Shown here in pieces: positions 25,555-35,865 of a stretch of 64,000 nucleotides of DNA. The notes under the pieces were generated by a model, which searched no databases, had not been told where the DNA came from, and saw nothing but the letters and a program-made list of their open reading frames with translations. The number at the start of each line of letters is the position of its first letter. Within the stretch, counting starts at the first letter, position 1. Source of the DNA: Gammaproteobacteria bacterium (lineage in GTDB: Bacteria; Pseudomonadota; Gammaproteobacteria; GRL18); NCBI GenBank assembly GCA_016744375.1, contig JADGEM010000013.1, positions 1 through 64,000 of the forward strand, in the 5' to 3' direction. A program made the translations under genes and the position numbers.

Positions 25555-28186
25555 CTTAGAGCGTATTCCTGTTAATTTAATTCAGCAGCCAGTTGAGCGT
25601 GCTGCGCTTCTGGTTTGGGTGATTGCCTTTGCTCAATTTTTTACCTATTCATCAACTTCTGAACTCACAGGATCTCTAAGCTGGTATTTAACCGCTCCTG
25701 CCTTGATGCTGGCTTCAATGGTCGTTGCGATACGTTCGCGTAATTTTCTACCTTTATTGATTTTGAATGTCAGCGGGGCCATTGCAGTACTAGCTTTATT
25801 TATGCCTGAAGTGGTGATGAAAATGAGTGGATTTAATCTTTTTGAACTTCAGTTTTTACAAATAAACCATCAGGATAAGCATCAAGCCTTAATGATACTG
25901 AATCTTTATACACTTGTTTTGTTTGTGTTAAGTCGTCATTTTCTGTATAGCAGGGCTTTTATTGTAGTGCAACAGTTTGTAAACTCAGATAAAAATAATA
26001 ATGCTTCTATTGAGAATAAAGTGCAGGTTCTTTCTCAACAATTTGAATCATTTCTATTTCTTTTGACATTTATTATTATTAACATCACTCTTATTTTTAG
26101 TCTGAACCTTCCTGAACAATATACGCTTGTCAGCTTAAGCTCAGCGATTATTTTTTTGTTTATTTCGGGTGCACATATCAGTCCATCGAAGCGTGGATTG
26201 TTATTGCCGATTTATCTTTTTCTATTACTGATGTCTTATCTGCTGGTTCAATCGGATACCAATAGACTCTTCCTGACTGATTACATGAATGAAACGGTGA
26301 ATGGACAATTTTTAGATGCTGATTTAATCTCTTTTATTGTCTTTTCTTTTGTTCTTTGGGGCTGGCATAATTTTATATCACAGCACTATAATCGATTCTT
26401 TAAGCAGCTCAATATATCGACAACCTTATGGCCTCTATTGGGCTTATTTGTTCTGGTTGCTTTTTTCTTTAATACTTCTATGTCACTGATTATTCATCCG
26501 CTGTATTTAGTCCTGGTTGTGGTTTATCTGTTCTTAATATTGCGCAATACTTCATCTCAGTTGATTCCATGGGCTATTATTTTATTATTCAGCCTGCTTA
26601 TGCTTGTTGTTGAAATACCTCTTAATATGAATTTATTTTCCAGAAAAGTAATTTCTCATTTTGGTTTTTATGGTCAACAATCCCTACTGTATTGTTTTTC
26701 CCTGATTTTATTCAGCCTTTTGTGGGAGCGTTATATTAATCCATTTCTTATGAAATCAGGGTGGTCAAAAGTTTCATTTAAACAACCGGTTATTGCCGTG
26801 ACATTTGCTGTGGCCATGCTTTGGTATGTGATCAATATTGTTATGGTCACTGGTTTAATCACGGGATGGTTTGATTTAATTCATGAAGGTTTGGCAATAG
26901 AAATGACAACAGTACTGGTGATTATTTCATTTGTGTTGTTATCCCAATTTATAAGTAGTAAGTTATTGGCAAATCTTACTCATTCGAGTCTCATGTTTTT
27001 GATCATTGTCCTTTGGTATGATGGTAACGCTGCACATAACTCTGGTGGTGATCAAGTTTTGCCTGTGTATGCATTATTTTCACTCATACATCTCCTTTGG
27101 GTTGCACTACCAGTCATTGTCGATCGTTTATATGAACGTTTTGGTGGTCATCTGAAATTTAATTATCCTGAGAATTTTAATAAAACAGCCATCTACTGGA
27201 TAATGTTAAGCTTTGTTATGAGTATCATTTACTTACTGAACTTTGTAAATAGCCGAACAGTGGGTCTTGACAGTTCAGTATTTTTCTCCAGTATTGTTCT
27301 TCTTTTTATCGCCTCATTAATAATGTCCAGACGCTATGTTGCTACAGCCTGGGGTATCACCAGCTATTTATTAGCAGCAGCACTGATTGTATCAATACGT
27401 TTTATGATACTGGGTTATGTGCCCGTCAATGCTTATGATACAAGCGGGATATTAATTGTTTCGATGATTCTATATGGCGCCAATCAGCAGTCTCATTTAC
27501 CATCACTGGTTGTAACAGAGAATATAGTTATGAGCTCTGATGTACTGGTGAAACTATTACCACTAACCGCCCTATTGACTATCTCATGGCAGGTAGCATC
27601 TTTGCACAGCAGTATAACGCTGCTACTTTTAGGCGTATTTTATCTGCTGACTCAAAAGAATAGTCGTCTTGCCCTTTATTCAGGATTTTTATTCATTAAT
27701 CTCTCGATATATCTATGGATGCCCATATTTTCAAACTATACTAATATGATGCTACTCTATATCATGCCGGTTTCATTCAGCTTACTCTTTATCACTCATC
27801 TGCATAGAAATGAAATAAAACCTGGCTTGCGTAATAATATGCGCCTAATGGCACTAGGGGCTTTATATCTGGTTGCTGCTGCAGATATTTTTATCAGCTC
27901 ATCATTACTGTTGTTTTTTGTTGGCTTGCTGATGGGCTTACTGGGCATAATGTACGGTATTAGTCGAAAAACAAAAGCCTTTCTCTTTACCGGCATTGGT
28001 TTTATTGTTATTAATATTCTGGGGCAATTAATTGTATTCTACCCCGATGACCGTCTCGGGAGAGCATTGATTTTAATGGCAACGGGTGCTTTGATTACAG
28101 CGATAATGGTTTGGCTGAATATTAAACGTGAATACTTGTTGTCGAAAATACAATTATTTCGCTCAGATATAGAACAATGGGATTAG
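25538..28186 (+). CDS. second large polytopic membrane protein, unknown function
   Basis: An 882-residue protein with more than twenty hydrophobic segments and short loops, unassigned. The N-terminus (MSRSDSLERIPVNLIQQPVERAALLVWVIAFAQFF) is cytoplasmic and polar for about 25 residues. The soluble loops are short, the longest near residues 145-165 (NSDKNNNASIENKVQVLSQQ) and around 540. The start has AGAGGAG upstream and lies within the end of the previous gene, indicating translational coupling. The pair are similar in size and texture and may be distant paralogues or two halves of one complex. A terminator follows, closing the unit pspA plus two membrane genes. Confidence 0.75.
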   Translation: MSRSDSLERIPVNLIQQPVERAALLVWVIAFAQFFTYSSTSELTGSLSWYLTAPALMLASMVVAIRSRNFLPLLILNVSGAIAVLALFMPEVVMKMSGFNLFELQFLQINHQDKHQALMILNLYTLVLFVLSRHFLYSRAFIVVQQFVNSDKNNNASIENKVQVLSQQFESFLFLLTFIIINITLIFSLNLPEQYTLVSLSSAIIFLFISGAHISPSKRGLLLPIYLFLLLMSYLLVQSDTNRLFLTDYMNETVNGQFLDADLISFIVFSFVLWGWHNFISQHYNRFFKQLNISTTLWPLLGLFVLVAFFFNTSMSLIIHPLYLVLVVVYLFLILRNTSSQLIPWAIILLFSLLMLVVEIPLNMNLFSRKVISHFGFYGQQSLLYCFSLILFSLLWERYINPFLMKSGWSKVSFKQPVIAVTFAVAMLWYVINIVMVTGLITGWFDLIHEGLAIEMTTVLVIISFVLLSQFISSKLLANLTHSSLMFLIIVLWYDGNAAHNSGGDQVLPVYALFSLIHLLWVALPVIVDRLYERFGGHLKFNYPENFNKTAIYWIMLSFVMSIIYLLNFVNSRTVGLDSSVFFSSIVLLFIASLIMSRRYVATAWGITSYLLAAALIVSIRFMILGYVPVNAYDTSGILIVSMILYGANQQSHLPSLVVTENIVMSSDVLVKLLPLTALLTISWQVASLHSSITLLLLGVFYLLTQKNSRLALYSGFLFINLSIYLWMPIFSNYTNMMLLYIMPVSFSLLFITHLHRNEIKPGLRNNMRLMALGALYLVAAADIFISSSLLLFFVGLLMGLLGIMYGISRKTKAFLFTGIGFIVINILGQLIVFYPDDRLGRALILMATGALITAIMVWLNIKREYLLSKIQLFRSDIEQWD

Positions 28187-28590
28187 TTCAGGTTTTGTTT
28201 ATGCTTCGTTTTTTATGTGCCGGCTATGGCTGGCCTTTTTTTCGTTATTATGGCAGATAGAGAGCTGGAGCACTCAATGATGCTGAACAATTACAAGTCA
28301 GGAAACAATTAAAAGTACTGAAAATAATTGAGGAATAATGGAAAATATATTTGGAATTTTATTTATAGTGCAAGTGCATTAGTTGATAGTAAAATTAGAT
28401 GCAGCATAAAAACAGTTCTATTAATCGCCTGAATTTGAAAAGTATCAGTGAATTGAATATCATTGCACCTGCATTGGCGTTGCTGTCGAATAACTAAGCA
28501 GGCAATTCCTTGAGTGATTATAATAACGAATAGACTGCGCATGAAAAGCATGTGTTGGTAGCTTTCCACCTAAATAAGGACTAAATATAC
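28187..28590. other. 404-bp gap before polA
   Basis: It holds the terminator of the membrane-protein genes (28219-28241) and the polA leader with AAGGA about 11 bases before ATG. Between them, 28261-28338 reads as RAGALNDAEQLQVRKQLKV before a stop, protein-like but without a start codon; it may be a chance frame or a gene scrap. Nothing else is evident. Confidence 0.5.
28219..28241 (+). terminator. intrinsic terminator after the pspA-membrane unit
   Basis: GCCGGC (28219-28224) pairs with GCTGGC (28229-28234, one G-U) around TATG, followed by C and T7. Confidence 0.8.
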
Positions 28591-31368
28591 ATGTCAGGCT
28601 TGATAAATAACAAAGAATCATCGGCATCAGATAAACAGCTTATTCTGGTGGATGGCTCGTCCTATTTGTATCGTGCCTTTCATGCCATGCCGGGACTTAA
28701 TAACTCCAAAGGGATGCCAACCGGGGCGGTGTATGGGGTGGTTAATATGCTCAAGCGTCTACGGAATGATTACCCCACTCAGAGAGTGGCAATGATCTTT
28801 GATGCTAAAGGTAAAACTTTCCGTGATGACATGTTTCCTGAATATAAGGCAAATCGGGCATCAATGCCTGATGATTTGCGCTGTCAGATAGAACCTCTGC
28901 ACGAGTTGATCAGAGCTCTGGGTTTTCCGCTCATTGCCATTCCTGGTGTCGAGGCTGATGATGTGATTGGTACTCTGGCTGTGCAGGCTGCAGAACAGGG
29001 ACTCGATGTGGTGATATCAACCGGTGATAAAGATATGGCTCAGCTGGTCAATGAGCAGGTGTCTCTGGTGGATACCATGAAAAATCAGGTGATGGACACT
29101 GAAGGTGTTAAGAAAAAATTCGGTGTGACCCCGGAACAGATTAAAGATTATCTGTCCTTAATTGGTGATACCTCAGACAATATCCCTGGAGTCGTAAAAG
29201 TCGGGCCTAAGACGGCTGTAAAATGGCTGATGGAATACGATAGTGTGGCCAATATTATTGATAATGCAGAGGTGTTTAAAGGTAAAGTGGGTGAAAATCT
29301 GCGTGGTTCTCTTGAACAATTAAAGCTTTCTTATCAGCTGGTGACGATTAAGCTGGATGTGGAAATGGATGAGACCATTGAGCATTTGTATATGAGTGAG
29401 CCTGACTCAGAGAAACTCAAGACTCTCTATGGTGAATTAGAGTTTAAAACCTGGTTATCACAGTTACTCAGTAAGGAATTTGTGGGTACGCAGCAGGAGA
29501 TGCTGATGGCTGATGACAGTGAAGGCCAGCAGAACAATAATAAGGGTGACTACACTACAATCACCGACTGGAATACCTTTGAACTTTGGGAAGAAAAGCT
29601 GCAGCAGGCTGATCTGATAGCCTTTGATACTGAAACGACCTCTCTGGATTATATGCAAGCTGAAATTGTGGGCGTTTCATTTTCAGTCGAGTGTGGTAAG
29701 GCGGCTTATATTCCTTTAATCCATAAGGACGTTGAAGCACCGGAACAGTTGGATAGAAACAAGGTTCTGCAGCGACTAAAACCTTTGCTTGAAGATCCAG
29801 AGCGAGCTAAAGTTGGACAAAATTTAAAATATGATCGCAATGTATTGCTCAATCATGATATTAATCTGCAGGGCATTGCATTTGATACCATGCTGGAATC
29901 CTACGTTCTGGACAGTACCGCGACTCGCCATAATATGGATGCTCTGGCTTTGAAATATTTAAGCTATCAAACCACAAAGTATGAAGAGGTTGCTGGCAAG
30001 GGGGTTAAGCAATTACGTTTTGATGACGTTCCTGTGGCACTGGCGGCACCTTATGCCGCTGAAGATGCAGATATTACTTTACGTCTGCATGAAACACTCT
30101 GGCCAAAGCTTCAGCAGCAGGAAGGTCTGAAAAAACTCTTCTGTGAAGTCGAGTTACCGCTTCTATCAGTGTTGTCTCGTATTGAACGTAATGGTGTGCT
30201 GGTGGATGCTGACCTGCTGCATCAGCAAAGCCAGGAGATTGGTTTACAGCTGAAGACTATTGAAACAGAAGCATTTGATATGGCTGGTGATGCTTTTAAT
30301 ATGGCATCACCCAAGCAGATTCAACAAATTCTTTTTGAAAAAATGGGCTTGCCGGTTAAGTCGAAAACACCCAAAGGGCAACCGTCAACATCGGAGTCCG
30401 TTCTGCAGGAGCTGGCGCTTGATTACCCTATGCCAAAGCTGATTTTAGAATATCGCTCACTGGCCAAGCTGAAATCAACTTATACTGATAAATTGCCTTT
30501 GCAAGTTGATGCTAAAACAGGTCGCGTGCATACTTCTTACAATCAGGCTGTTGCCGTAACGGGGCGTTTATCATCCACAGAACCAAATTTGCAGAATATT
30601 CCCATACGAACGGCCCAGGGGCGAAAAGTTCGTCAGGCATTTATTGCGCCTGAGGGAAAGAAAATTGTTGCCGCGGATTATTCGCAAATTGAGTTGCGTA
30701 TTATGGCTCATTTGTCACAGGATGATGGTTTGTTAACGGCGTTTGAACAGGGACTGGATGTGCACCGTGCTACGGCTGCAGAAGTGTTTGGAACAGAGCT
30801 GGAATCGGTGAGTACAGAGCAGCGTCGTAGTGCCAAGGCTATTAATTTTGGTTTGATCTACGGCATGTCAGCCTTTGGACTGGCAAAACAGCTGGATATT
30901 GGCCGAAAGGATGCTCAGGGATACATTGATCTTTATTTTAATCGTTATCCCGGTGTTAAAGAATATATGGATAGAATGCGGGAACTGGCAAAAGATCAAG
31001 GCTATGTTGAAACTGTATTTGGCCGCAGGCTTTATATCCCTGAAATTAATTCGCGTAACGGTCAGCGACGACAGTACGCGGAACGGACTGCAATCAATGC
31101 ACCGATGCAGGGCAGCGCAGCCGATATTATTAAGCGAGCCATGTTTGCAATGGATTGCTGGCTGACTGAAGAGGCGGTTTCAGGACAAGCTTTTGACGGC
31201 ATTCTGATGACTATGCAGGTTCATGATGAACTGGTTTTTGAAGTGCCGGAAAATACTCTTGAGAGTGCTGTGGCTAAAATTAAAAATATCATGAGTGATG
31301 CGGCTCAGCTTAAAGTGCCATTAATTGTTGAAGCAGGTATTGGCGATAACTGGGATGAAGCGCATTAA
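28591..31368 (+). CDS. polA: DNA polymerase I
   Basis: A 925-residue DNA repair and Okazaki-fragment-processing polymerase with all three domains. The 5' nuclease (about residues 15-305) has LVDGSSYLYRAFHA, VEADDVIGTLA and GDTSDNIPGV. The 3'-5' proofreading domain is active by sequence, with DTETTSLD at about 345-352. The polymerase domain (about 530-925) carries motif A DYSQIELR (about 696), motif B KAINFGLIYG and motif C VHDELVFEVP (about 876). Length matches E. coli Pol I (928). It is alone, with a palindrome and terminator after it. Confidence 0.98.
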   Translation: MSGLINNKESSASDKQLILVDGSSYLYRAFHAMPGLNNSKGMPTGAVYGVVNMLKRLRNDYPTQRVAMIFDAKGKTFRDDMFPEYKANRASMPDDLRCQIEPLHELIRALGFPLIAIPGVEADDVIGTLAVQAAEQGLDVVISTGDKDMAQLVNEQVSLVDTMKNQVMDTEGVKKKFGVTPEQIKDYLSLIGDTSDNIPGVVKVGPKTAVKWLMEYDSVANIIDNAEVFKGKVGENLRGSLEQLKLSYQLVTIKLDVEMDETIEHLYMSEPDSEKLKTLYGELEFKTWLSQLLSKEFVGTQQEMLMADDSEGQQNNNKGDYTTITDWNTFELWEEKLQQADLIAFDTETTSLDYMQAEIVGVSFSVECGKAAYIPLIHKDVEAPEQLDRNKVLQRLKPLLEDPERAKVGQNLKYDRNVLLNHDINLQGIAFDTMLESYVLDSTATRHNMDALALKYLSYQTTKYEEVAGKGVKQLRFDDVPVALAAPYAAEDADITLRLHETLWPKLQQQEGLKKLFCEVELPLLSVLSRIERNGVLVDADLLHQQSQEIGLQLKTIETEAFDMAGDAFNMASPKQIQQILFEKMGLPVKSKTPKGQPSTSESVLQELALDYPMPKLILEYRSLAKLKSTYTDKLPLQVDAKTGRVHTSYNQAVAVTGRLSSTEPNLQNIPIRTAQGRKVRQAFIAPEGKKIVAADYSQIELRIMAHLSQDDGLLTAFEQGLDVHRATAAEVFGTELESVSTEQRRSAKAINFGLIYGMSAFGLAKQLDIGRKDAQGYIDLYFNRYPGVKEYMDRMRELAKDQGYVETVFGRRLYIPEINSRNGQRRQYAERTAINAPMQGSAADIIKRAMFAMDCWLTEEAVSGQAFDGILMTMQVHDELVFEVPENTLESAVAKIKNIMSDAAQLKVPLIVEAGIGDNWDEAH

Positions 31369-31382
31369 TTGTTTTTTTATTG

Positions 31383-31409
31383 GAAGTATGGGCGAGCCGC
31401 CCATACTTC
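31383..31409. repeat. palindromic repeat, copy 2
   Basis: GAAGTATGGGCG (31383-31394) and CGCCCATACTTC (31398-31409) form a perfect 12-bp stem with an AGC loop. The inner core ATGGGC-R-AGC-Y-GCCCAT matches the repeat at 12279-12297 in opposite orientation, with a compensating base-pair change. Confidence 0.75.
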
Positions 31410-31426
31410 AGGGACTGTCCCTTTTT
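31410..31426 (+). terminator. short terminator after polA
   Basis: AGGGA (31410-31414) pairs with TCCCT (31418-31422) around CTG, followed by a run of T to 31426. It directly abuts the larger palindrome, and the two hairpins together probably end polA transcription. Confidence 0.65.
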
Positions 31427-31524
31427 GATTTAGTATGAAACCAGTTTATGAGAAAACATTTGAGTAGTCAGTTCGTAATGATGCGTGTCTGATTTTGGTT
31501 TTTACGTAAGTTTAAACCTATAAT

Positions 31525-33306
31525 TTATTCGGGTTTAAGGTATTTTGAAAGGCATTGATGAAGGGCTTCTTTTTTTATTGGTTTTGTCAGAGTGTCATCC
31601 ATGCCGGACTGGATGGCTTTATCTAGGAATTCAGGCAGTGCATGTGCGGTGAGTGCAATAATCGGTGTTCTGGGCAGTTGGGATTGGGACTCATCATTTC
31701 TGATGATTTCAGTGGCCTTAAAGCCATCCATTTCAGGCATTTCACAATCCATCAAGATTAAATTAAATTCTTCCTTTCGAGTGATGTCAACTGCTTCTCG
31801 GCCATTATGGCAGGAGCTTATATTTTCAAAACCAGCTTTTTTGAGTATCGCCTGTGCAATTTTTAGATTAATCATGTTGTCATCGACCAGTAATAATTTT
31901 GCCCCTGTAATATGAGTTGATTTTGATGGGACTTGATTGCCGGATTTGCTGTCATGCTTTGCTTTAACTGTACTTGTTGCCATGTTATTTTTAGCGCGAA
32001 ATAAACAAACATTAAAACTGAATGAACTGCCCTTGTCAGGGGCGCTGCTGACCTGAATGTTTCCTGCCATCCTATTAACCAGCTGTTTTGCAATAACAAG
32101 CCCGAGACCTGTACCGCCAAATTTTCTCTGAATTGAACTGTCTGCCTGATTAAAGGATTTAAACAGGTTGTTTATGGTTTCTTCATCCATTCCAATCCCG
32201 GTATCACTGATAGTAAATAATAATTGATACTCATTTTCTGTTGATTGCTCCAGTTTAACAGACAATTTAACATAGCCATGAGAGGTAAATTTGAAGGCAT
32301 TGTTCAGCAGGTTCAGTATGATTTGCTGTAAACGAACCTGATCACCACACATATATTCAGGAATAGCGGGATCATACTCTGTTCGAAATTCAACCTCTTT
32401 ATCTTTTACCTGAATTTTTATAATATGCTCACAATTACTGAGCAATTGAAAAAAGGAAAAATCTTGCTTTTCCAACTCCATTTTATCTGCTTCAAGCTTT
32501 GAAAAATCAAGGATATCATTGATGACCAGCAGCAGCAGGTTGGCTGATGATTGAATCGTGTTGGTATATTCTTTTTGTTCCTCAGTCAGTCTGGTTTCAA
32601 TGAGCATTTCTGTCATGCCTACAATACCATTCATTGGAGTGCGAATTTCATGACTCATCTTGGCTAGAAACTCACTTTTTGCCTGGTTAGCTTTTTGGGC
32701 TTCAAGGGTTTTTTTCTCCAGCAGGATATGTGACTTTACCGATTCAACAAATTGCTGATGTAATTGTTTGCTAATCCCAAATAAGAAGCCGCTATAAATA
32801 AACAGCATGATAATAATTGAGATCTGGGTTGATTCCTGGTAATTAAATAACCCAACCAGAATGGATGGTAAAAATAAAACAATGATAAATACCAGCACAA
32901 GGCGATAGTATGGTGAGAGAGCAATCGTTCCGCCTGCGCTGACTGCGGCCAGGACAATTGTTGTATTTAAAATGATCGGTGATAAAGATAAATTTGAGAA
33001 GTAATAAACACTGGCATTAGAAAAACTAAAACAAGTTGCCAGAAATAAAGTGCTGAAAATAAATTTCTTATTCCACTCTGCCTGACTTTCACTATCATCC
33101 TTAATCTCTTTTAAACAAAGCCATGTTCTATAGCTGGCAGCTGTCAGACTAAGAATAAAAAATAAAATGAGCAATAAAAATAATGAATTATTGGTATCGG
33201 AGCTGAAAAGGGGAATTAAAATGCCAATACTGTAAAAAAAAGCAGAGTTACGGGAACGAGCAGCTAGTTCAGATGTTGTGTATTGTTCCAGCTGCTCATT
33301 AATCAT
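31525..33306 (-). CDS. membrane hybrid sensor histidine kinase
   Basis: A 593-residue hybrid kinase. Residues about 15-190 contain six or seven membrane helices with almost no periplasmic loop, suggesting that it senses something in the membrane. A short coiled coil leads to HisKA ([11 protein letters not shown], His219), then an intact ATP-binding domain with N-box [17 protein letters not shown] and GGTGLGL. A C-terminal receiver domain ([13 protein letters not shown]) has its phospho-accepting aspartate in [11 protein letters not shown] (about residue 518) and a lysine in LTKPIKK. No partner regulator or Hpt domain is adjacent. It lies directly downstream of cbbO on the same strand, separated by a strong hairpin. 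Confidence 0.93.
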   Translation of the reverse strand: MINEQLEQYTTSELAARSRNSAFFYSIGILIPLFSSDTNNSLFLLLILFFILSLTAASYRTWLCLKEIKDDSESQAEWNKKFIFSTLFLATCFSFSNASVYYFSNLSLSPIILNTTIVLAAVSAGGTIALSPYYRLVLVFIIVLFLPSILVGLFNYQESTQISIIIMLFIYSGFLFGISKQLHQQFVESVKSHILLEKKTLEAQKANQAKSEFLAKMSHEIRTPMNGIVGMTEMLIETRLTEEQKEYTNTIQSSANLLLLVINDILDFSKLEADKMELEKQDFSFFQLLSNCEHIIKIQVKDKEVEFRTEYDPAIPEYMCGDQVRLQQIILNLLNNAFKFTSHGYVKLSVKLEQSTENEYQLLFTISDTGIGMDEETINNLFKSFNQADSSIQRKFGGTGLGLVIAKQLVNRMAGNIQVSSAPDKGSSFSFNVCLFRAKNNMATSTVKAKHDSKSGNQVPSKSTHITGAKLLLVDDNMINLKIAQAILKKAGFENISSCHNGREAVDITRKEEFNLILMDCEMPEMDGFKATEIIRNDESQSQLPRTPIIALTAHALPEFLDKAIQSGMDDTLTKPIKKEALHQCLSKYLKPE

Positions 33307-33408
33307 AAAATAATTTCTATAAAAATTTAAGATTCTCAGAATATGAGTCTTCTTTAATTTTAGGAAAGCAAATGATTTATTTCAAGTTGACGAAAGAAAA
33401 TGGAAATT

Positions 33409-33447
33409 CTGTAGTCAGTTGCTGATAATTAAAGCAATTGACTACAG
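33409..33447 (-). terminator. hairpin after cbbO
   Basis: CTGTAGTCAGTTGC (33409-33422) and GCAATTGACTACAG (33434-33447) form a 14-bp stem with one wobble pair, starting 7 bases past the cbbO stop. T-richness after it is weak, so termination may be partial. Confidence 0.6.
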
Positions 33448-33453
33448 ACAGCT

Positions 33454-35754
33454 TTACTTCGTCAGACTCATAAAGAGCTGGGGTAGTTTTTCAGGCAGTT
33501 TTTCAACATGATCGATAACGGTATAACCATTTTTACCAAAAATATCTCCGATATATTCGTCGGCTTTTTTATCCAGGCTAATGCAGTGGGTGTAGATATT
33601 TTTACTGGACAGTTCTTCTACCGCTTTTCGCGTGTCTTCGATTAATAGCTGTTCATCATCAACATCAATATCAGCAGGTTCACCATCGGTTAGTACCAAT
33701 AATAATTTCTTATCTGCAGGCTGACTTTCCAGATAGTGAGCGGCATGGCGTATTGGTGCACCCATACGAGTTGAATACCCTGCCTCCATTGCAGCCAGAC
33801 GGGACTTCACATCATCATCCCAGTGTTCACTATAGCCTTTAATGTGCAGATAACGGACGTTATGACGAGTATCGGAATGAAAACCTGCAATAGCAAAGGG
33901 GTCATTAAGTTGCTCAATGGTCAGAGCCAGTAGAGAGACGGCTTCACGGCTTAATTCCAGAATGGATTGTTCACAGCCATCAGGGACTTCATGTAACGAG
34001 GCGGATAAATCCAGAAGCAGCATAACGGCAATATCACGACCATCATTCCTATGACTCATATTGATGCGGGGGTCAGGGGTATGACCACTCTTAAAATCAA
34101 TCAGAGAACGAATAGCAACATCCAGATCCAGTTCACTGCCTTCCTCCTGATAGCGAATACGCACCATTTGCTGTGGCTTGAGCAGTTCCAGCATTTTTTT
34201 CAGTTTTTTGGCCAGGCTGTCATGTTTGGCCAGAATCTGTTCTATTTTAGCGGGATCACCTTTGTAATGCAGTGTTTCATAGAGACTTACCCAGTCTGGG
34301 CGATAGGTCTTGGTGTTATAGTCCCACTCAGGATAATGACGAGGAGGTAATTTATCGATTTCGTGTTCATCTCGCTCCACTTCTCTGTGCTCATCGAAGG
34401 CCTCTTCCTCGTCACCTTCTTCAATAAATTTCCAGAGGTGACGATTGTCATCGCGATAGTCCACTACAGTGTTTTCAAAAACAATATTTGGAAAAGAATC
34501 ACTGGCCTGCTTGGTTTGGGCAATATAGGAAATACCCAGTTGCACCATATCTTTAACAGTAGCATTACCGGATTCCATCACCTCATGGAAACGGGCAATG
34601 AATTCAATAATTTTTTCATTTTTATAACAATGATCCGGGTTTAATAAACCCAGAGAGAGCATCGCAAGGCGGTGTAACAGGCAACTGGAGTTGGTGCTAT
34701 CACAGTTGTCCTCTTCAGGAATGGGATGCAGTGCTTGAAAAATACTACGCAGTCCGGGGTATTCTGCAATGGCCAGATACTCAACGCGAGCGTCTTCAAA
34801 AATTTCAATGGAAATGCGTTGAAACGGACTGAAGTTATCTGCCCATATTGCCTCGCCCCAGCGGCGATGAGCGGCAATATGGGCAATAGTGGCACGATAA
34901 CGATTAATGCCACTAATACCTGCCCGGTCATCATAAACATCAGGGATGCGGATACCCAGGCTGTCATAATAGGGCTTGGGTTTACGTAATTCATCAAAGC
35001 CCAGTGAATAGGGGACAAAGTGCTCATGATCCTGCCATAAGCCATACATATAAAGATCGAGTTTGCGTTCATGATCGGCAAATAGAGTGCCATGGCGCTC
35101 ACGGTGAAATATGGCTTTGCTATCTGCAGACTGCAGGCTAAAATAGTTTTTCTGGCGTTCAGGATGATTTCGGTAGTTGTTGGCGCCGTATTCTACCCAG
35201 TTCCTGATGCCCTCAATAGAGAGCTGACTCAGTAAATAGGATGACTGATTGAGAAAATCAGGTAAGCCGTCACTGGGAATAGTATCAACATGTCCATGGA
35301 TAGAACGGGTGGTTTTTCTCATCATCTCAAAAACAACATCAATATAGTGTTGTAATTGTTCCGTACTACCGAGACGACGTGCCGCTTCCGGTATGGTTTG
35401 CAGGAAGGGTAAAATAGATTTGCCATTGGGAGTACGTGAGAAATCCCAGACACATTTTGACACAGTCGCTATCATGCTTTCGTCTGTGTGGTGGACGATT
35501 TGAGGCATTTCTTCTAAATAAACCAGTACCGGCTCAAATCCACGGCCAATCATACAGACCAGGGATGCGCCAGAAAGGTAATCTGCGATACCTTGCTCAC
35601 TGAAGACCGCCTCAGCTTCTTCCATACAGTCGGCAAAAACGTCATCCAGTTGTGTAAATCCACATTTCAGCTGGTCACGAAAGACCTGCAGCTCAGGATT
35701 AAGCTCAGTAGTAGTATCTGTATCAGTCATGGCATTGCTCACAAGATTAGACAA
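33454..35754 (-). CDS. cbbO: RuBisCO activase component CbbO (von Willebrand factor A protein)
   Basis: A 766-residue cytoplasmic protein that works with the AAA+ ring CbbQ to remodel inhibited RuBisCO. The C-terminal von Willebrand factor A domain (from about residue 570) has the metal site LLLDLSASLHE (DxSxS) near 580, and later TDGEPADI. The long N-terminal region, with RFHEVMESG and EIFEDARVEYLA helices, is the CbbO-specific part that binds CbbQ and RuBisCO. Length fits (about 760-780). The start could be the internal methionine in NAMTDTD. It is the last gene of cbbM-cbbQ-cbbO on the minus strand. Confidence 0.93.
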   Translation of the reverse strand: MSNLVSNAMTDTDTTTELNPELQVFRDQLKCGFTQLDDVFADCMEEAEAVFSEQGIADYLSGASLVCMIGRGFEPVLVYLEEMPQIVHHTDESMIATVSKCVWDFSRTPNGKSILPFLQTIPEAARRLGSTEQLQHYIDVVFEMMRKTTRSIHGHVDTIPSDGLPDFLNQSSYLLSQLSIEGIRNWVEYGANNYRNHPERQKNYFSLQSADSKAIFHRERHGTLFADHERKLDLYMYGLWQDHEHFVPYSLGFDELRKPKPYYDSLGIRIPDVYDDRAGISGINRYRATIAHIAAHRRWGEAIWADNFSPFQRISIEIFEDARVEYLAIAEYPGLRSIFQALHPIPEEDNCDSTNSSCLLHRLAMLSLGLLNPDHCYKNEKIIEFIARFHEVMESGNATVKDMVQLGISYIAQTKQASDSFPNIVFENTVVDYRDDNRHLWKFIEEGDEEEAFDEHREVERDEHEIDKLPPRHYPEWDYNTKTYRPDWVSLYETLHYKGDPAKIEQILAKHDSLAKKLKKMLELLKPQQMVRIRYQEEGSELDLDVAIRSLIDFKSGHTPDPRINMSHRNDGRDIAVMLLLDLSASLHEVPDGCEQSILELSREAVSLLALTIEQLNDPFAIAGFHSDTRHNVRYLHIKGYSEHWDDDVKSRLAAMEAGYSTRMGAPIRHAAHYLESQPADKKLLLVLTDGEPADIDVDDEQLLIEDTRKAVEELSSKNIYTHCISLDKKADEYIGDIFGKNGYTVIDHVEKLPEKLPQLFMSLTK

Positions 35755-35865
35755 TTGTTGCTACAGAAAACACGGAAAAGAGATCAAGCATCGTTTGCTT
35801 TTGTTCGTGTTGGACGTGCTTTCAGTGGCTAATATGCTATTTAAAATAGTGCTCTTGTATAAAAA

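Noticed and set aside
28261-28338. Possible small gene before polA
   Set aside because: Protein-like for about 25 codons but without a start codon and directly after a terminator; not enough to call.
31872-32120. Alternative minus-strand frame inside the hybrid kinase gene
   Set aside because: Overlaps a confidently assigned kinase/receiver gene in another frame; no independent signals.
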